Assembly: GCA_943349825.1 (NCBI GenBank)
Contig: CALQZQ010000001.1
Span: forward strand, 62,001 to 126,000
Length of the DNA: 64,000 bases
Direction of reading: 5' to 3'
DNA from: Candidatus Peribacteria bacterium
GTDB lineage: Bacteria > Patescibacteriota > Gracilibacteria > UBA1369 > 2-02-FULL-48-14
Shown here piece by piece: positions 28,367 through 36,101 of this stretch. The first letter of the stretch is position 1, and each line of letters begins with the position of its first letter. Made by a program: the position numbers and the translations under genes. The notes beneath the pieces were generated by a model. It did no database searches. It worked only from the letters and a program-made list of their open reading frames with translations, and was not told the origin of the DNA.

Positions 28367-28699
28367 ATGGACACGTTCAAGCAATGGCTTGCTCAAGTTG
28401 CCTCGAATCCTAATGAACTTTTGTTTGTTTTTTTAATTTTTCTTAGTATTTTTTGCTTTGTTTTGACTGGGTTGCTGATGGGCAATCCTAAACGCTTTGC
28501 CTCGTCTTTCTCTGGTGTGCCCCTTAGACATGCGATTTATAATGAGATCGCCAATATTAAAGTTAAACCGCCAAAGAACCCTGTTCCATTGATGGTTATA
28601 GTGAATGTTCTTTTTACTTTTGGTCTTGGGCTGGGGTGTCTTATTGGGGCTTTGATGATGAAAGGCGTTCTCATTGTTGTGTCTTTGCCACAAAATTAG
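28367..28699 (+). CDS. Two-pass membrane protein (110 aa)
   Basis: The start MDTFKQWLAQVAS at 28367 is used; the ORF-track start at 28250 would run back through the 16S terminator. Two strong membrane segments flank a basic central loop (LLFVFLIFLSIFCFVLTGLLMG and LMVIVNVLFTFGLGLGCLIGALMM). Family unknown. It sits alone between the rRNA terminator and the SLH protein gene; no good promoter hexamers are seen apart from TATAGA about 30 nt upstream. Confidence 0.55.
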   Translation: MDTFKQWLAQVASNPNELLFVFLIFLSIFCFVLTGLLMGNPKRFASSFSGVPLRHAIYNEIANIKVKPPKNPVPLMVIVNVLFTFGLGLGCLIGALMMKGVLIVVSLPQN

Positions 28700-28792
28700 C
28701 TATGTCACTCATTTTGTGTAACTTTTTTTTGCGAGCCTTGTTTAAGGGAATGACATGCACGTCTTTCTACTAGTTTTTTAACCCCCAAAACT

Positions 28793-30232
28793 ATGTTGCT
28801 CAAACGTTTTATTACTATAGCGCTTTTACTTGCGCTTTCCAGCAGTGCAGTGATGCCGCTGGCTGCTTTTGCAGAAGATGGTGAAGATACTGCTGCCCAG
28901 GCACAAGCCGATGCTGATGCCGCCGCTGCTGCCCAGGCACAAGCCGATGCTGATGCTGCCGCTGATGCTGCCGCTGCCGCTGCTGCTGAATCTGATGTAG
29001 TAGTGGAAGTTGTTTCTGATGAGGCTCAAGACGCTGTAGATGCAGTGGCCGACTATGCTGGAGAAAGTGAAGGTGAAGTTCAGGTGACGGAGGAAGGCAC
29101 TACGGTGACTTCTGAAGAAGTGGATGAAGAGGCCTTTACTACGGAGATGCAAGAAGATTTGGTGGCTTCAACTGAAGCTCCAGACCAATTTTTTGTGGCA
29201 GTGATGTGGGGTGCCTTTAGCGACGGTGACACCGACCTGCAAAGATCAAGTGAAGACACATCGACCATCGCTTCCACTACTTGGGACGGAATGATCACTA
29301 TAGATAATGATGCTGGTGAAGGAGTTTTCTCTCGTCCAGTGAAGACCCTTTTGTTTGAACGTGATCAGGATTCTCTGGATTTCGAAAACATGACTATCAA
29401 CGAATTACCTTTTGTTTCCACCATCTACAATCATCACGATGGGGTTCTCATTAAGGTTCGAACGGATCTCGACAGTTCTGACTCAGGAAAAATCTCCTTT
29501 GAGACCGCTTTCAGCACTGATGTGACCGCTGTTTATTTGGCTGATCTTGTGGGTGCCGGCAGTGCCGAATTCACTTATGGTGACTATAAGGTGGTCATGA
29601 CAGTGCTTTCCAGAGAAGACTGGATCAATGCGCAGGGCTCCGGCTCCAGCTCAACAGGTACTCGACCCACGGATGCTGAACCAGGTGCTTGGTATGAAGG
29701 GTTCATGAATTATAACTTGGCTCACAACATCATCAGTGGTTATGCGGATGCCAATGGAAGGTTCAATGGAAAAGTAGGTCCTGGGGACACTTTGACTCGT
29801 CTTCAACTCCTCAAGATTGTTTACGAAATTTCTGATAACACCTGTGACCCTAAAACAGTAGCGCAGGATTCTTCTACGGACTGGATGGGGGACAATTGGG
29901 CACGTGGCTATGTGGAGTGTACAGAGGGGCTTGGCCTCACTTTACTGGATGATGTGATTCAGAGTGATTTGAGCAAAGCACAGGCGCCAGCCTTTCGTTG
30001 GGAAGTAGTGGTGCTTGCTTGTGAACTGCTTGGTCTGGAATCTGCAGGAGCACCTGACACTACTCTTTCGGATGTTGCCAACAGTGGGTTGGATCCTGTC
30101 TTCATCGACATGATCGATGAACTGGTTGACCTGGGAGTCATCTCTGGAAATCCAGATGGCACTTTTAGACCTTACAACACTGTCAATCGAGCCGAAGCCT
30201 TTAAGATTTTGGCCCTCCTTGACGTCCTCTAA
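28793..30232 (+). CDS. Surface protein with C-terminal SLH domains (479 aa)
   Basis: A signal peptide (MLLKRFITIALLLALSSSAVMPLAAFA) is followed by an Ala/Asp/Gln-rich repeat (AQADADAAAAAQAQADADAA) encoded by a near-perfect tandem DNA repeat (28896-28990), likely a helical spacer. A central domain of about 150 residues (FFVAVMWGAFSDGDTDL ...) follows, and the last 180 residues hold S-layer-homology repeats, e.g. YEGFMNYNLAHNIISGYADANGRFNG and DELVDLGVISGNPDGTFRPYNTVNRAEAFKI. The protein should be exported and bound to the cell wall, as an S-layer component or coat protein. The S41 protease at 2141 carries the same anchoring module. The leader is C-rich (TTTAACCCCCAAAACT). Confidence 0.78.
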   Translation: MLLKRFITIALLLALSSSAVMPLAAFAEDGEDTAAQAQADADAAAAAQAQADADAAADAAAAAAAESDVVVEVVSDEAQDAVDAVADYAGESEGEVQVTEEGTTVTSEEVDEEAFTTEMQEDLVASTEAPDQFFVAVMWGAFSDGDTDLQRSSEDTSTIASTTWDGMITIDNDAGEGVFSRPVKTLLFERDQDSLDFENMTINELPFVSTIYNHHDGVLIKVRTDLDSSDSGKISFETAFSTDVTAVYLADLVGAGSAEFTYGDYKVVMTVLSREDWINAQGSGSSSTGTRPTDAEPGAWYEGFMNYNLAHNIISGYADANGRFNGKVGPGDTLTRLQLLKIVYEISDNTCDPKTVAQDSSTDWMGDNWARGYVECTEGLGLTLLDDVIQSDLSKAQAPAFRWEVVVLACELLGLESAGAPDTTLSDVANSGLDPVFIDMIDELVDLGVISGNPDGTFRPYNTVNRAEAFKILALLDVL

Positions 30233-30252
30233 TTTACTTAAGGTTGTATACG

Positions 30253-30290
30253 TCGGGGCTGCTCCGGGGAGGGAGTGGCCCCGATTTTTT
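30253..30290 (+). terminator. Terminator of the SLH protein gene
   Basis: TCGGGGC and GCCCCGA form a stem around an 18-nt loop and run into TTTTTT. Confidence 0.85.
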
Positions 30291-30293
30291 GTT

Positions 30294-30562
30294 AGGAGCT
30301 ATCTCCACAAAATTGCTCTAGATGGAAGCACTCCATTTCTTTCAGGCTAAGGAATGACAACGAAGGTGTGCCAGAGGCACATCAAGGAGGAATGACGCAA
30401 GAATGAATGAAATGGGAAGCTTCCCTTCGGGTTGATAAGTAAGTAGCTCATCTGCTTTGTCATTTGTCGCTCACGCACCACAGGGTGCGTCACGCTCCTC
30501 TTTCCGTGCATCTAAACTACTTACTTATCAACCATCAGAGCAATTTTGTGGAGATAGCTCCT
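30294..30562. repeat. Large nested palindromic element (269 bp)
   Basis: Outer arms: 26 bp, AGGAGCTATCTCCACAAAAT... at 30294-30319, exact complement at 30537-30562, continuing with one bulged base into GATGG/CCATC. Inner arms: GGTTGATAAGTAAGTAG at 30430-30446, exact complement at 30517-30533. Smaller hairpins inside: TGTGCC-AGA-GGCACA, GGGAAGCTTCCC and ACGCACC/GGTGCGT. It begins 4 bp after the SLH gene terminator and its right arm overlaps two bases of the stop codon of the response-regulator gene. No coding sequence lies within. Confidence 0.9.
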
Positions 30563-31232
30563 ATATGCAAAGTTGGTAGCCCAGGCAAGGAATGGTTCGG
30601 ATCAAGGGGTCGGTGCGTTTCACGTAGAGTTTTTTTCTGAGTCGACTCACGGTTACGTCCACGGTGTTGGACTCCACATAAGTGTTTTGATCCCACAAGT
30701 GATCGATGATCATGTCGCGACTGATGATTTGCCCCGGATGTTTGAGCAGTAGCTCCAGGAGAAAATATTCCTTTTTAGTGAGGACACTGGCTTGTTTCCC
30801 CACGCGCACCAGGCGCTGGCTGCGATCGAGCGTGAAGGCTCCCAGGTTGATTTGTTTGATGTTGTCCCCTGGCGGTGCTTTTTGAATCACGTCTTTCACC
30901 AACAAGGGAATTTCGTCGATGCTCAAGGTTTGATCCACTAGAATGCTTTGTCGTGCCAGGGAATGAAATTGGCGCTCTTTGAAGAGGAAAGGATCCACTT
31001 TGGTGAGAAAAATGAGAGGCAATTTGGGGCTGACATTCAACAGAAATGGCAGGAGGGCTTTCCAATCCTTTGCTTCTAAAATGTGGGGGAAGACGATGGC
31101 GTCCGTGGAAGGGCACCAGTCTTGCACGAGACTGCCTGGGGTGCAGACCAAACTTTTGATGTTTTGCCGCTGGAGGGCGCCGCGCAGTAAAGTGCTGTGG
31201 AGCAGGCGAGGGGTGATGATGAGCGTGTGCAT
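30561..31232 (-). CDS. OmpR/PhoB-type winged-helix regulator with degenerate receiver (223 aa)
   Basis: The C-terminal 100 residues are a Trans_reg_C winged helix: LTKKEYFLLELLLKHPGQIISRDMIIDHLWD and VDVTVSRLRKKLYVKRTDPLIRTIPCLGYQL. The N-terminal 120 residues have receiver-like alternation but no phospho-acceptor Asp in the expected place (DAIVFPHILEAKDW), and no histidine kinase is adjacent, so phosphorylation control is doubtful. It would bind DNA as a dimer. It is divergent from a TrmB-like regulator across a 200-bp gap that contains two dyads, suggesting mutual or self regulation. Confidence 0.8.
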   Translation of the reverse strand: MHTLIITPRLLHSTLLRGALQRQNIKSLVCTPGSLVQDWCPSTDAIVFPHILEAKDWKALLPFLLNVSPKLPLIFLTKVDPFLFKERQFHSLARQSILVDQTLSIDEIPLLVKDVIQKAPPGDNIKQINLGAFTLDRSQRLVRVGKQASVLTKKEYFLLELLLKHPGQIISRDMIIDHLWDQNTYVESNTVDVTVSRLRKKLYVKRTDPLIRTIPCLGYQLCI

Positions 31233-31319
31233 GTGGGAGGGGTGTCAGTGGATTCTAGCTTAAGATGGCAGTGGAGTTTTGCCTAGCGCGGCCGACTTTT
31301 TCCAGATCAAAATCGCGCT

Positions 31320-31379
31320 GTCGGAGTTCCGACGACACCCTTTTTGCTGGCAGCTGTCATCAGCTCCTGACAACAGCTG
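31320..31379. promoter_or_regulatory. Two dyads between divergent regulators
   Basis: GTCGGA-GT-TCCGAC (31320-31333) and CAGCTGTCA...TGACAACAGCTG (31351-31379) lie between the OmpR-type and TrmB-type genes. Their symmetry fits operator sites for one or both regulators; this is inference. Confidence 0.4.
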
Positions 31380-31433
31380 TTGCTTTACAATTTAGTCTTT
31401 TCCCCACACACTGGGCTCGATAACACTACTGCC

Positions 31434-32153
31434 ATGTGTATCGATAAGCTCTCCAAACTCGGATTTTCCGAGAAAGAAGCTCAGGTCTATTTGATGTTGT
31501 TTAGACTGGGCCCTTCTCATGTTAGTGCACTGGCTCAGCGTTTGAATATGAAACGCGTGACTGTCTACGGCATTTTGGATATTTTGGCCGGGCGAGGGCT
31601 TGTGAATGTGGTGGATACGAATATCGGACGGCGCTATGTGCCCCAAGATCCTTCGTGTCTTTTGGAACATCTGGAAGAAGAAAGGATCATTTTGCAGCGC
31701 AAGGTGGAGATGGCGGAAGAATGTGTGCGTGAATTGGAAAATCCTTTTTTTGCCACTATCTCTGAACTCAAACGGGTGCGTTTTCACGAAGGGTTTCAGG
31801 CTGTGAAAAAGGCTTTACTGGAGTGTTTTTTGGAATCGACTCCTTTGAACGCCTTGATTTCTGTGGACGATTCGAGCTCTGCAGGGAGGTGTCTTGCGGA
31901 GCTTCTCTTGGAGCGCGGTAAACAAGCCCTTTCTACAATTTACCGCTCTGCGGAAGCTCAGCTTTTTTCGGAGGGATCGCTCTTGGTTCAAGAAGACACC
32001 GTGGGCTTTTTGGCTCAACGCGGTGAGTTGGAACTCATGGTGATTCGAGATCCTTTTTATGCTCAGTATGTGAAGCAGGTTTTGTTTTCGCCTTATTTCT
32101 CAAAAAAATCTGTGGGCGCCACAATTTCCAGAGCTACTCCGGTGAAAGGGTGA
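31434..32153 (+). CDS. TrmB-family transcriptional regulator (239 aa)
   Basis: From ATG 31434 the protein begins LSKLGFSEKEAQVYLMLFRLGPSHVSALAQRLNMKRVTVYGILDILAGRGLVNV, the classic TrmB winged helix-turn-helix. A coiled-coil stretch (LEHLEEERIILQRKVEMAEECVRELE) and a C-terminal sensor-like domain of about 130 residues follow. TrmB proteins usually respond to sugars; in CPR the effector is unknown. The last 61 bp overlap the 3' end of the convergent pseudouridine synthase gene. The divergent regulator at 30561 and the dyads between them suggest a linked control unit. Confidence 0.8.
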   Translation: MCIDKLSKLGFSEKEAQVYLMLFRLGPSHVSALAQRLNMKRVTVYGILDILAGRGLVNVVDTNIGRRYVPQDPSCLLEHLEEERIILQRKVEMAEECVRELENPFFATISELKRVRFHEGFQAVKKALLECFLESTPLNALISVDDSSSAGRCLAELLLERGKQALSTIYRSAEAQLFSEGSLLVQEDTVGFLAQRGELELMVIRDPFYAQYVKQVLFSPYFSKKSVGATISRATPVKG

Positions 32154-32773
32154 ATGGCGTTCCACTTCCAAGCGTGCAAAAAGAATTCACCGTGGCCTTT
32201 GTGTTTGCGCTGATACTCGTTGTCAAAATGGCGATCGCCGTAATCTTTGTCCAGAAGTAGCGGATTGCCGATCATGGCAAGGTGCTGGCGAATTTGGTGT
32301 TTGCGGCCGGTTTCAATCTGAACTTCGAGCAGGGAGACGTTGTCCATCAATTTGATGGTTTTGTAGTGCGTGATGGCGGGTACTTTTTTGTCCGTGGTGC
32401 GGGCTACCAGGGGAAAATCGATGGTGCCTTCGCGTTCCTTTGGAACCCATTTGACCAAGGCCAAGTAGGTTTTTTTGGTAGTGGGCTCTTTGAACATGTC
32501 CACCAGTTTTTGCCGGTCACGCGGAAACTTGCCGAAAAGAATGACTCCGGAGCTTGGACGGTCCAGACGGTGAAGGGGGTAAGGCTTGTAGCCTTTTTCT
32601 TCCCGCAGCGCCCAGTTGCGGAGCTTACCCTGTAAAGTGCGGTGTTCGGGAATGCGCGGGGCGGGCACGGTGGCGAGGCCACTAGGTTTGTTTACGGCCA
32701 AAAAATACTCGTCTTCGTAGAGGATTTCTGGATCTGCGTTTTTATTGACCGCTGAGGTCTTGGAGTTTTTCAA
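32093..32773 (-). CDS. RluA-family pseudouridine synthase
   Basis: The catalytic motif is YPLHRLDRPSSGVILFGK near residue 68, with Asp as the nucleophile. The conserved end of the fold, VQIETGRKHQIRQHLAMIGNPLLLDKDYG, is intact. At 226 aa it is a single catalytic domain without an S4 domain, so it is closest to small RluA/RluC-like enzymes acting on rRNA or tRNA; the target uridine cannot be named. The start overlaps the end of the upstream lipoprotein gene by 32 bp, and the 3' end overlaps trmB. Confidence 0.9.
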   Translation of the reverse strand: MKNSKTSAVNKNADPEILYEDEYFLAVNKPSGLATVPAPRIPEHRTLQGKLRNWALREEKGYKPYPLHRLDRPSSGVILFGKFPRDRQKLVDMFKEPTTKKTYLALVKWVPKEREGTIDFPLVARTTDKKVPAITHYKTIKLMDNVSLLEVQIETGRKHQIRQHLAMIGNPLLLDKDYGDRHFDNEYQRKHKGHGEFFLHAWKWNAIHPFTGVALEIVAPTDFFEK

Positions 32774-33302
32774 GGGGTTTGCCGTTCAGGTTTATGATGA
32801 CAGTCATTTTTCGGTCGCTGTCGATGTTGTTTTCCACGGTTCCACGAATTTGTTCCACCATACGAGGATCGTCACATTCACCGCCGGACATCGTTTCGCC
32901 GCTGATTTCCACCTCTACAGTGCCGTCTTCAATGGTGACGCTATCCACGGTGAGGGTCGATTGGTAGAGGGCATTGTAGAGGCCGGATTCGCCTAAGAAT
33001 TGGTCTTTGTTCGAGAATAGGTTCTCCAGAGCCATCTTTATGCGCTCTTTTACGCTCACGTTGCCCGTGACAGTGACCGTGGTGAGAATTTCTGAATCGC
33101 CGCAGCCCACTAGGGGACCGCTGGCTCCGTTGTCCCCCATGGCAATGTAGGCAATTTCCATACTGCTCTCTAAAGTCGGATTGGTATCCGTATCCTCTTC
33201 AGAAGCCTCGGTAGGAGTTTCGATGGGTTCTGGTATGGGCACGCCACTACAAGCGGTCAAAAGGAGACCGCTGAGTAGTAGGATGGAAAGTCGAGGATGC
33301 AT
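32742..33302 (-). CDS. GerMN-domain lipoprotein (186 aa)
   Basis: The signal LSILLLSGLLLTAC gives a lipidated Cys18. After an acidic linker (PIPEPIETPTEASEEDTDT), residues 65-180 match the GerMN domain (VKERIKMALENLF, SVTIEDGTVEVEISG, QIRGTVENN and MTVIINLNGKPL). GerMN proteins are extracytoplasmic and of unclear function outside spore formers. Two conserved cysteines (GCGD, GECDD) could form a disulfide. The ATG overlaps the stop of the preceding gene (TAATG), and the stop lies inside the rlu gene start, so the three genes form a tight operon. Confidence 0.72.
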   Translation of the reverse strand: MHPRLSILLLSGLLLTACSGVPIPEPIETPTEASEEDTDTNPTLESSMEIAYIAMGDNGASGPLVGCGDSEILTTVTVTGNVSVKERIKMALENLFSNKDQFLGESGLYNALYQSTLTVDSVTIEDGTVEVEISGETMSGGECDDPRMVEQIRGTVENNIDSDRKMTVIINLNGKPLEKLQDLSGQ

Positions 33303-33601
33303 TATTTACGTTTAGCCTTTTTGCCGGCTGGCTTCTTGGCTACGGGCATCATATCACAAGAACAGGGGTTGCTGCTACAGTCTTTGCAAGCACTGTCCAT
33401 GGTGCTGCAGCTGTCGCCGCTGCCGCAGGAATTGCCGGAGAGCATCCATTTGAGACCGCTCACTACGAGAATGCTGGGCCAGAGGTAATTCCAGGTTTCA
33501 TCAGGAACAACATCGAAACGTTGTAGGAGCACAACGGCACCAACAACAAAGGCAACGAGACCCCACCAAAGGCGATCATCTTTTGAGCAACAGGACATCA
33601 T
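33302..33601 (-). CDS. Membrane protein with Cys-rich tail (99 aa)
   Basis: Two membrane segments (WWGLVAFVVGAVVLLQRF and YLWPSILVVSGLKWML) match the small LiaF/DUF5668-type transmembrane module. The C-terminal tail is rich in cysteine (CGSGDSC, ACKDCSSNPCSC) and ends in a Lys-rich cluster (KKPAGKKAKRK), so it should face the cytoplasm and could bind metal. It heads the operon with the GerMN lipoprotein and rlu. The leader is ATTAACCACGCCCTCT, close to that of clpP. Confidence 0.55.
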   Translation of the reverse strand: MMSCCSKDDRLWWGLVAFVVGAVVLLQRFDVVPDETWNYLWPSILVVSGLKWMLSGNSCGSGDSCSTMDSACKDCSSNPCSCDMMPVAKKPAGKKAKRK

Positions 33602-33657
33602 AGAGGGCGTGGTTAATGTGCATCCATTATCGTCTAAAAAAAAGTTTTTGCAAGGGC

Positions 33658-33760
33658 GTGGTTCCTAAGAGAGGGTGTTCACCCGGGAGCGGGAAAGGAC
33701 GGATCATGATTCGTCCTTTCCCTTCCTAGTTTATGGGTTCCACCCTCTCTTAGGAACCAC
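33658..33760. repeat. Nested palindromic element (103 bp)
   Basis: Outer arms GTGGTTCCTAAGAGAGGGTG (33658-33677) and exact complement (33741-33760); inner arms GGGAAAGGACG (33691-33701) and exact complement (33712-33722) around GATCATGATT. It lies in the 258-bp gap between two divergent genes, so it cannot be a simple terminator of either. Confidence 0.88.
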
Positions 33761-33820
33761 CGAAACTTTAGGCCAATGGACTTCTGTTCCAAAGGGCGTG
33801 ACCGTGGGTAAATTTTATGC

Positions 33821-33826
33821 TATACT
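33821..33826 (+). promoter_or_regulatory. Extended -10 promoter of the DUF3467 gene
   Basis: TGCTATACT, with GTGACC 17 bp upstream as a weak -35. Confidence 0.5.
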
Positions 33827-33859
33827 TTAGTGAACAATAAAAATTAACCCCGTAATGCT

Positions 33860-34321
33860 ATGGCAGATGCCAACCCCAATCCGGCCGGTCAAGGCCAGAA
33901 CCAACAACTTCAAGTGAAGGTTCCTGACGATGTACAAAAGGGCGTTTATTCCAACGCTGTTTCTGTGAACGTGAATACCAATGAAGTGGTGCTCGATTTT
34001 GGCTATCTCTTGCCAAACACCGCTGCTCCGATCATCGAAGTGGTGAGCCGCGTAAACATGAATCAACGCACCGCGGAATCTTTCCTCGGAGTGCTTTCCG
34101 GCGCTATGGACGACTTCAAAAAGAAACAAGCCGCTCAAGCCCAAGCTCCTCAGGCTCCGATGGGTCCGGCTCCAATGGGTCCTCAGCCTATGGGACCCGC
34201 TCCAATGGGACCTCAAGCGATGGGTCCGGCTCCGATGGGTCCTCAGCCTATGGGACCCGCTCCAATGGGACCTCAACCGATGGGTCCGGCGCCTATGGCA
34301 CCTTACCCGACCAACGCCTAA
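33860..34321 (+). CDS. DUF3467 protein with Met-Gly-Pro repeat tail (153 aa)
   Basis: Residues 25-95 match DUF3467 (VYSNAVSVNVNTNEVVLDFGYL, EVVSRVNMNQRTAESFLGVLSGAM), a small domain common in bacteria and archaea without a known role. From residue 100 the tail is an almost perfect repeat of MGPAPMGPQP units, encoded by a tandem DNA repeat at about 34159-34300 and therefore prone to length change. There is no export signal. A strong terminator follows at 34345. The leader AAATTAACCCCGTAATGCT lacks a Shine-Dalgarno site. Confidence 0.8.
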   Translation: MADANPNPAGQGQNQQLQVKVPDDVQKGVYSNAVSVNVNTNEVVLDFGYLLPNTAAPIIEVVSRVNMNQRTAESFLGVLSGAMDDFKKKQAAQAQAPQAPMGPAPMGPQPMGPAPMGPQAMGPAPMGPQPMGPAPMGPQPMGPAPMAPYPTNA

Positions 34322-34334
34322 GCGGCGCTCTCCT

Positions 34335-34363
34335 TTGACTCTCAGGGTTAAGTCTCCTAAAAT
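34335..34363 (+). promoter_or_regulatory. glyS promoter lying inside the upstream terminator
   Basis: TTGACT, 17 bp, TAAAAT. The spacer contains the left arm of the terminator stem and the -10 lies in its loop. Transcripts starting here (about 34370) would lack the left arm and so escape termination. Confidence 0.6.
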
Positions 34364-34384
34364 AGCGGGGCTTAACCCTTTTTT
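34345..34384 (+). terminator. Terminator of the DUF3467 gene
   Basis: GGGTTAAG and CTTAACCC form an 8-bp stem around an 18-nt loop, followed by TTTTTT, two bases before the glyS start codon. Confidence 0.85.
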
Positions 34385-34386
34385 AA

Positions 34387-35754
34387 ATGTCCGCCAAGCT
34401 GATGGAAGATGTGATGTCCCTCTGTAAACGTCGCGCTTTTGTGTATCCGGGCAGCGAAATCTACGGCGGATTGGCGAATACTTGGGATTACGGACCTTAC
34501 GGTGTGCTCCTCAAAAAAAACATTCTGGATTTCTGGTGGAAGACCTTTGTGCAGGATCGCGACGACATGGTGGGTATCGACAGCGCCATTTTGATGAATC
34601 CTCGCGTGTGGGAGGCCAGCGGCCATGTGGCGAACTTTGCGGATCCTTTGATGGACTGCAAGAGCTGCCAAGAACGCGTGCGTGGAGATAAGATTTTGGA
34701 AGAACACCTCAAAACTACGATCGCCGGCCTTTCGAATGCGGAAATCTTTGCAAAAGTGATGGATGAAAAAATTCCGTGCCCCAAATGTGGCAAAGTGAAC
34801 TGGACAGAGCCTCGTGCTTTCAACCTCATGTTCAAGACTTATCAGGGAGTGGTGGAGGACACGGCAGAACAGATCTACCTGCGTCCGGAAACGGCCCAGG
34901 GGATCTTTGTGAACTTCAAGAATATTTTGGATTCCACTCGCATGCGTTTGCCGTTTGGAGTGGGTCAGTACGGGAAATCTTTTCGCAATGAAATCACTCC
35001 GGGAAACTTCATTTTCCGCACTCGTGAATTTGAACAGATGGAAATTGAGTATTTTGTGCGACCGGAAGAAAAAGAAGCCCTTTTTGACCAATGGGTGGCG
35101 GATTATAAGACTTTCTTTGAAAAATTGGGTATTCCGAATGATAAATTGCGACTTCGTTTCCATGAAAAGGACGAATTGTCTCATTATTCCAGCAAAACCG
35201 TGGATTTTGAGTACGAATTTCCGTTTGGATGGGGAGAATTGATGGGAATTGCAGACCGTGGGACTTTTGATCTCGATCAACACACCAAGTTTTCAGGTGA
35301 AAAACTCCAATATCGCGACCCTGTGACGAATGAACTTTTTGTTCCTCATGTGGTGGAACCGGCGCTCGGGCTCACTCGTACCTTCTTGATCACGCTGCTC
35401 AGCGCCTATGAAGAACAGAAGTTGGAAGGCGACGAAATGCGCACGGTGCTGCACTTCGCTCCTCAAATCGCTCCTGTGCAGGTGGCTGTGTTCCCGCTGC
35501 AAAAACAGCAAAGTGAAGAGGCTACGAAGCTTTACAAAGAACTGAAGCCTCTGTTCCGCGCTGAGTACGACGAAAGCGGGGCCATTGGGAAGCGTTATCG
35601 CCGCCAGGATGAGATTGGAACGCCCCTTTGCGTGACCATGGACTTCCAAACGGTTGAAGATGGCTGCGTGACGGTGCGTGAACGCGACAGCATGAAACAG
35701 GAACGGGTGAAGGTGGAGGAGCTCAAAACTTATCTGTTTTCAAAACTGATGTGA
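34387..35754 (+). CDS. glyS: Glycyl-tRNA synthetase (dimeric type)
   Basis: The 455-aa class II synthetase charges tRNA-Gly. Motifs: KRRAFVYPGSEIYGGLANTWDYGPYG at the N-terminus, YLRPETAQGIFVNFKN (motif 2 region), FRNEITPGNFIFRTREFEQMEIEYF, and the C-terminal anticodon-binding domain starting near APVQVAVFPLQ. This is the alpha2 homodimeric form rather than the alpha2beta2 GlyQ/GlyS form. A zinc-binding pair is visible (CKSC and CPKC). The stop overlaps the GTG start of the next small gene. Transcription appears to start inside the upstream terminator. Confidence 0.96.
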   Translation: MSAKLMEDVMSLCKRRAFVYPGSEIYGGLANTWDYGPYGVLLKKNILDFWWKTFVQDRDDMVGIDSAILMNPRVWEASGHVANFADPLMDCKSCQERVRGDKILEEHLKTTIAGLSNAEIFAKVMDEKIPCPKCGKVNWTEPRAFNLMFKTYQGVVEDTAEQIYLRPETAQGIFVNFKNILDSTRMRLPFGVGQYGKSFRNEITPGNFIFRTREFEQMEIEYFVRPEEKEALFDQWVADYKTFFEKLGIPNDKLRLRFHEKDELSHYSSKTVDFEYEFPFGWGELMGIADRGTFDLDQHTKFSGEKLQYRDPVTNELFVPHVVEPALGLTRTFLITLLSAYEEQKLEGDEMRTVLHFAPQIAPVQVAVFPLQKQQSEEATKLYKELKPLFRAEYDESGAIGKRYRRQDEIGTPLCVTMDFQTVEDGCVTVRERDSMKQERVKVEELKTYLFSKLM

Positions 35755-36026
35755 AGAATCATTTAGAACAAGCTGTGGATGAGCTTTTGGTGAATGGTAT
35801 GGCTCCTGACGAGGTGGAAGCTCTATTCAGAACGATGAGAAATGGAGTTTTAATGGATCCAGGAGTCGGTAAAAGTGTTCGTCGTCAGACTATTCCCGAC
35901 GGAGACCTGCGGTTTAGATTTATTGAACAGGCGGAAGGATGGCTAGAAACTTGGGAGCATCCAGAAGCATTGATTCCCCATGTACGCCATTTCGCCGTGC
36001 AGGTGGCCAATCTTTATCTGGCTTAG
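35751..36026 (+). CDS. Hypothetical protein (91 aa)
   Basis: The GTG start overlaps the glyS stop (GTGA), so translation is probably coupled. The product is acidic, helical in appearance and soluble (LEQAVDELLVNGMAPDEVEALFRTM), without recognised motifs. Being in the glyS transcript, it may be a small accessory protein, but nothing in the sequence shows a function. Confidence 0.5.
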   Translation: MKNHLEQAVDELLVNGMAPDEVEALFRTMRNGVLMDPGVGKSVRRQTIPDGDLRFRFIEQAEGWLETWEHPEALIPHVRHFAVQVANLYLA

Positions 36027-36071
36027 TGGGATTGGCCTATACAAAGCGTTGCCAGTGTAGCGTTTATATGC

Positions 36072-36077
36072 TATAAT
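36072..36077 (+). promoter_or_regulatory. Promoter (-10) of the 46-aa membrane protein
   Basis: TATAAT, preceded by ATGC (an extended TG element). The leader is GATTTGATTTTAAAACAAAAAAAT, purine and T rich without a Shine-Dalgarno site. Confidence 0.5.
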
Positions 36078-36101
36078 GATTTGATTTTAAAACAAAAAAA
36101 T

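Noticed and set aside
28895-28990. Tandem repeat as a CRISPR or mobile repeat
   Set aside because: It is an in-frame Ala/Asp/Gln codon repeat within the SLH surface protein.
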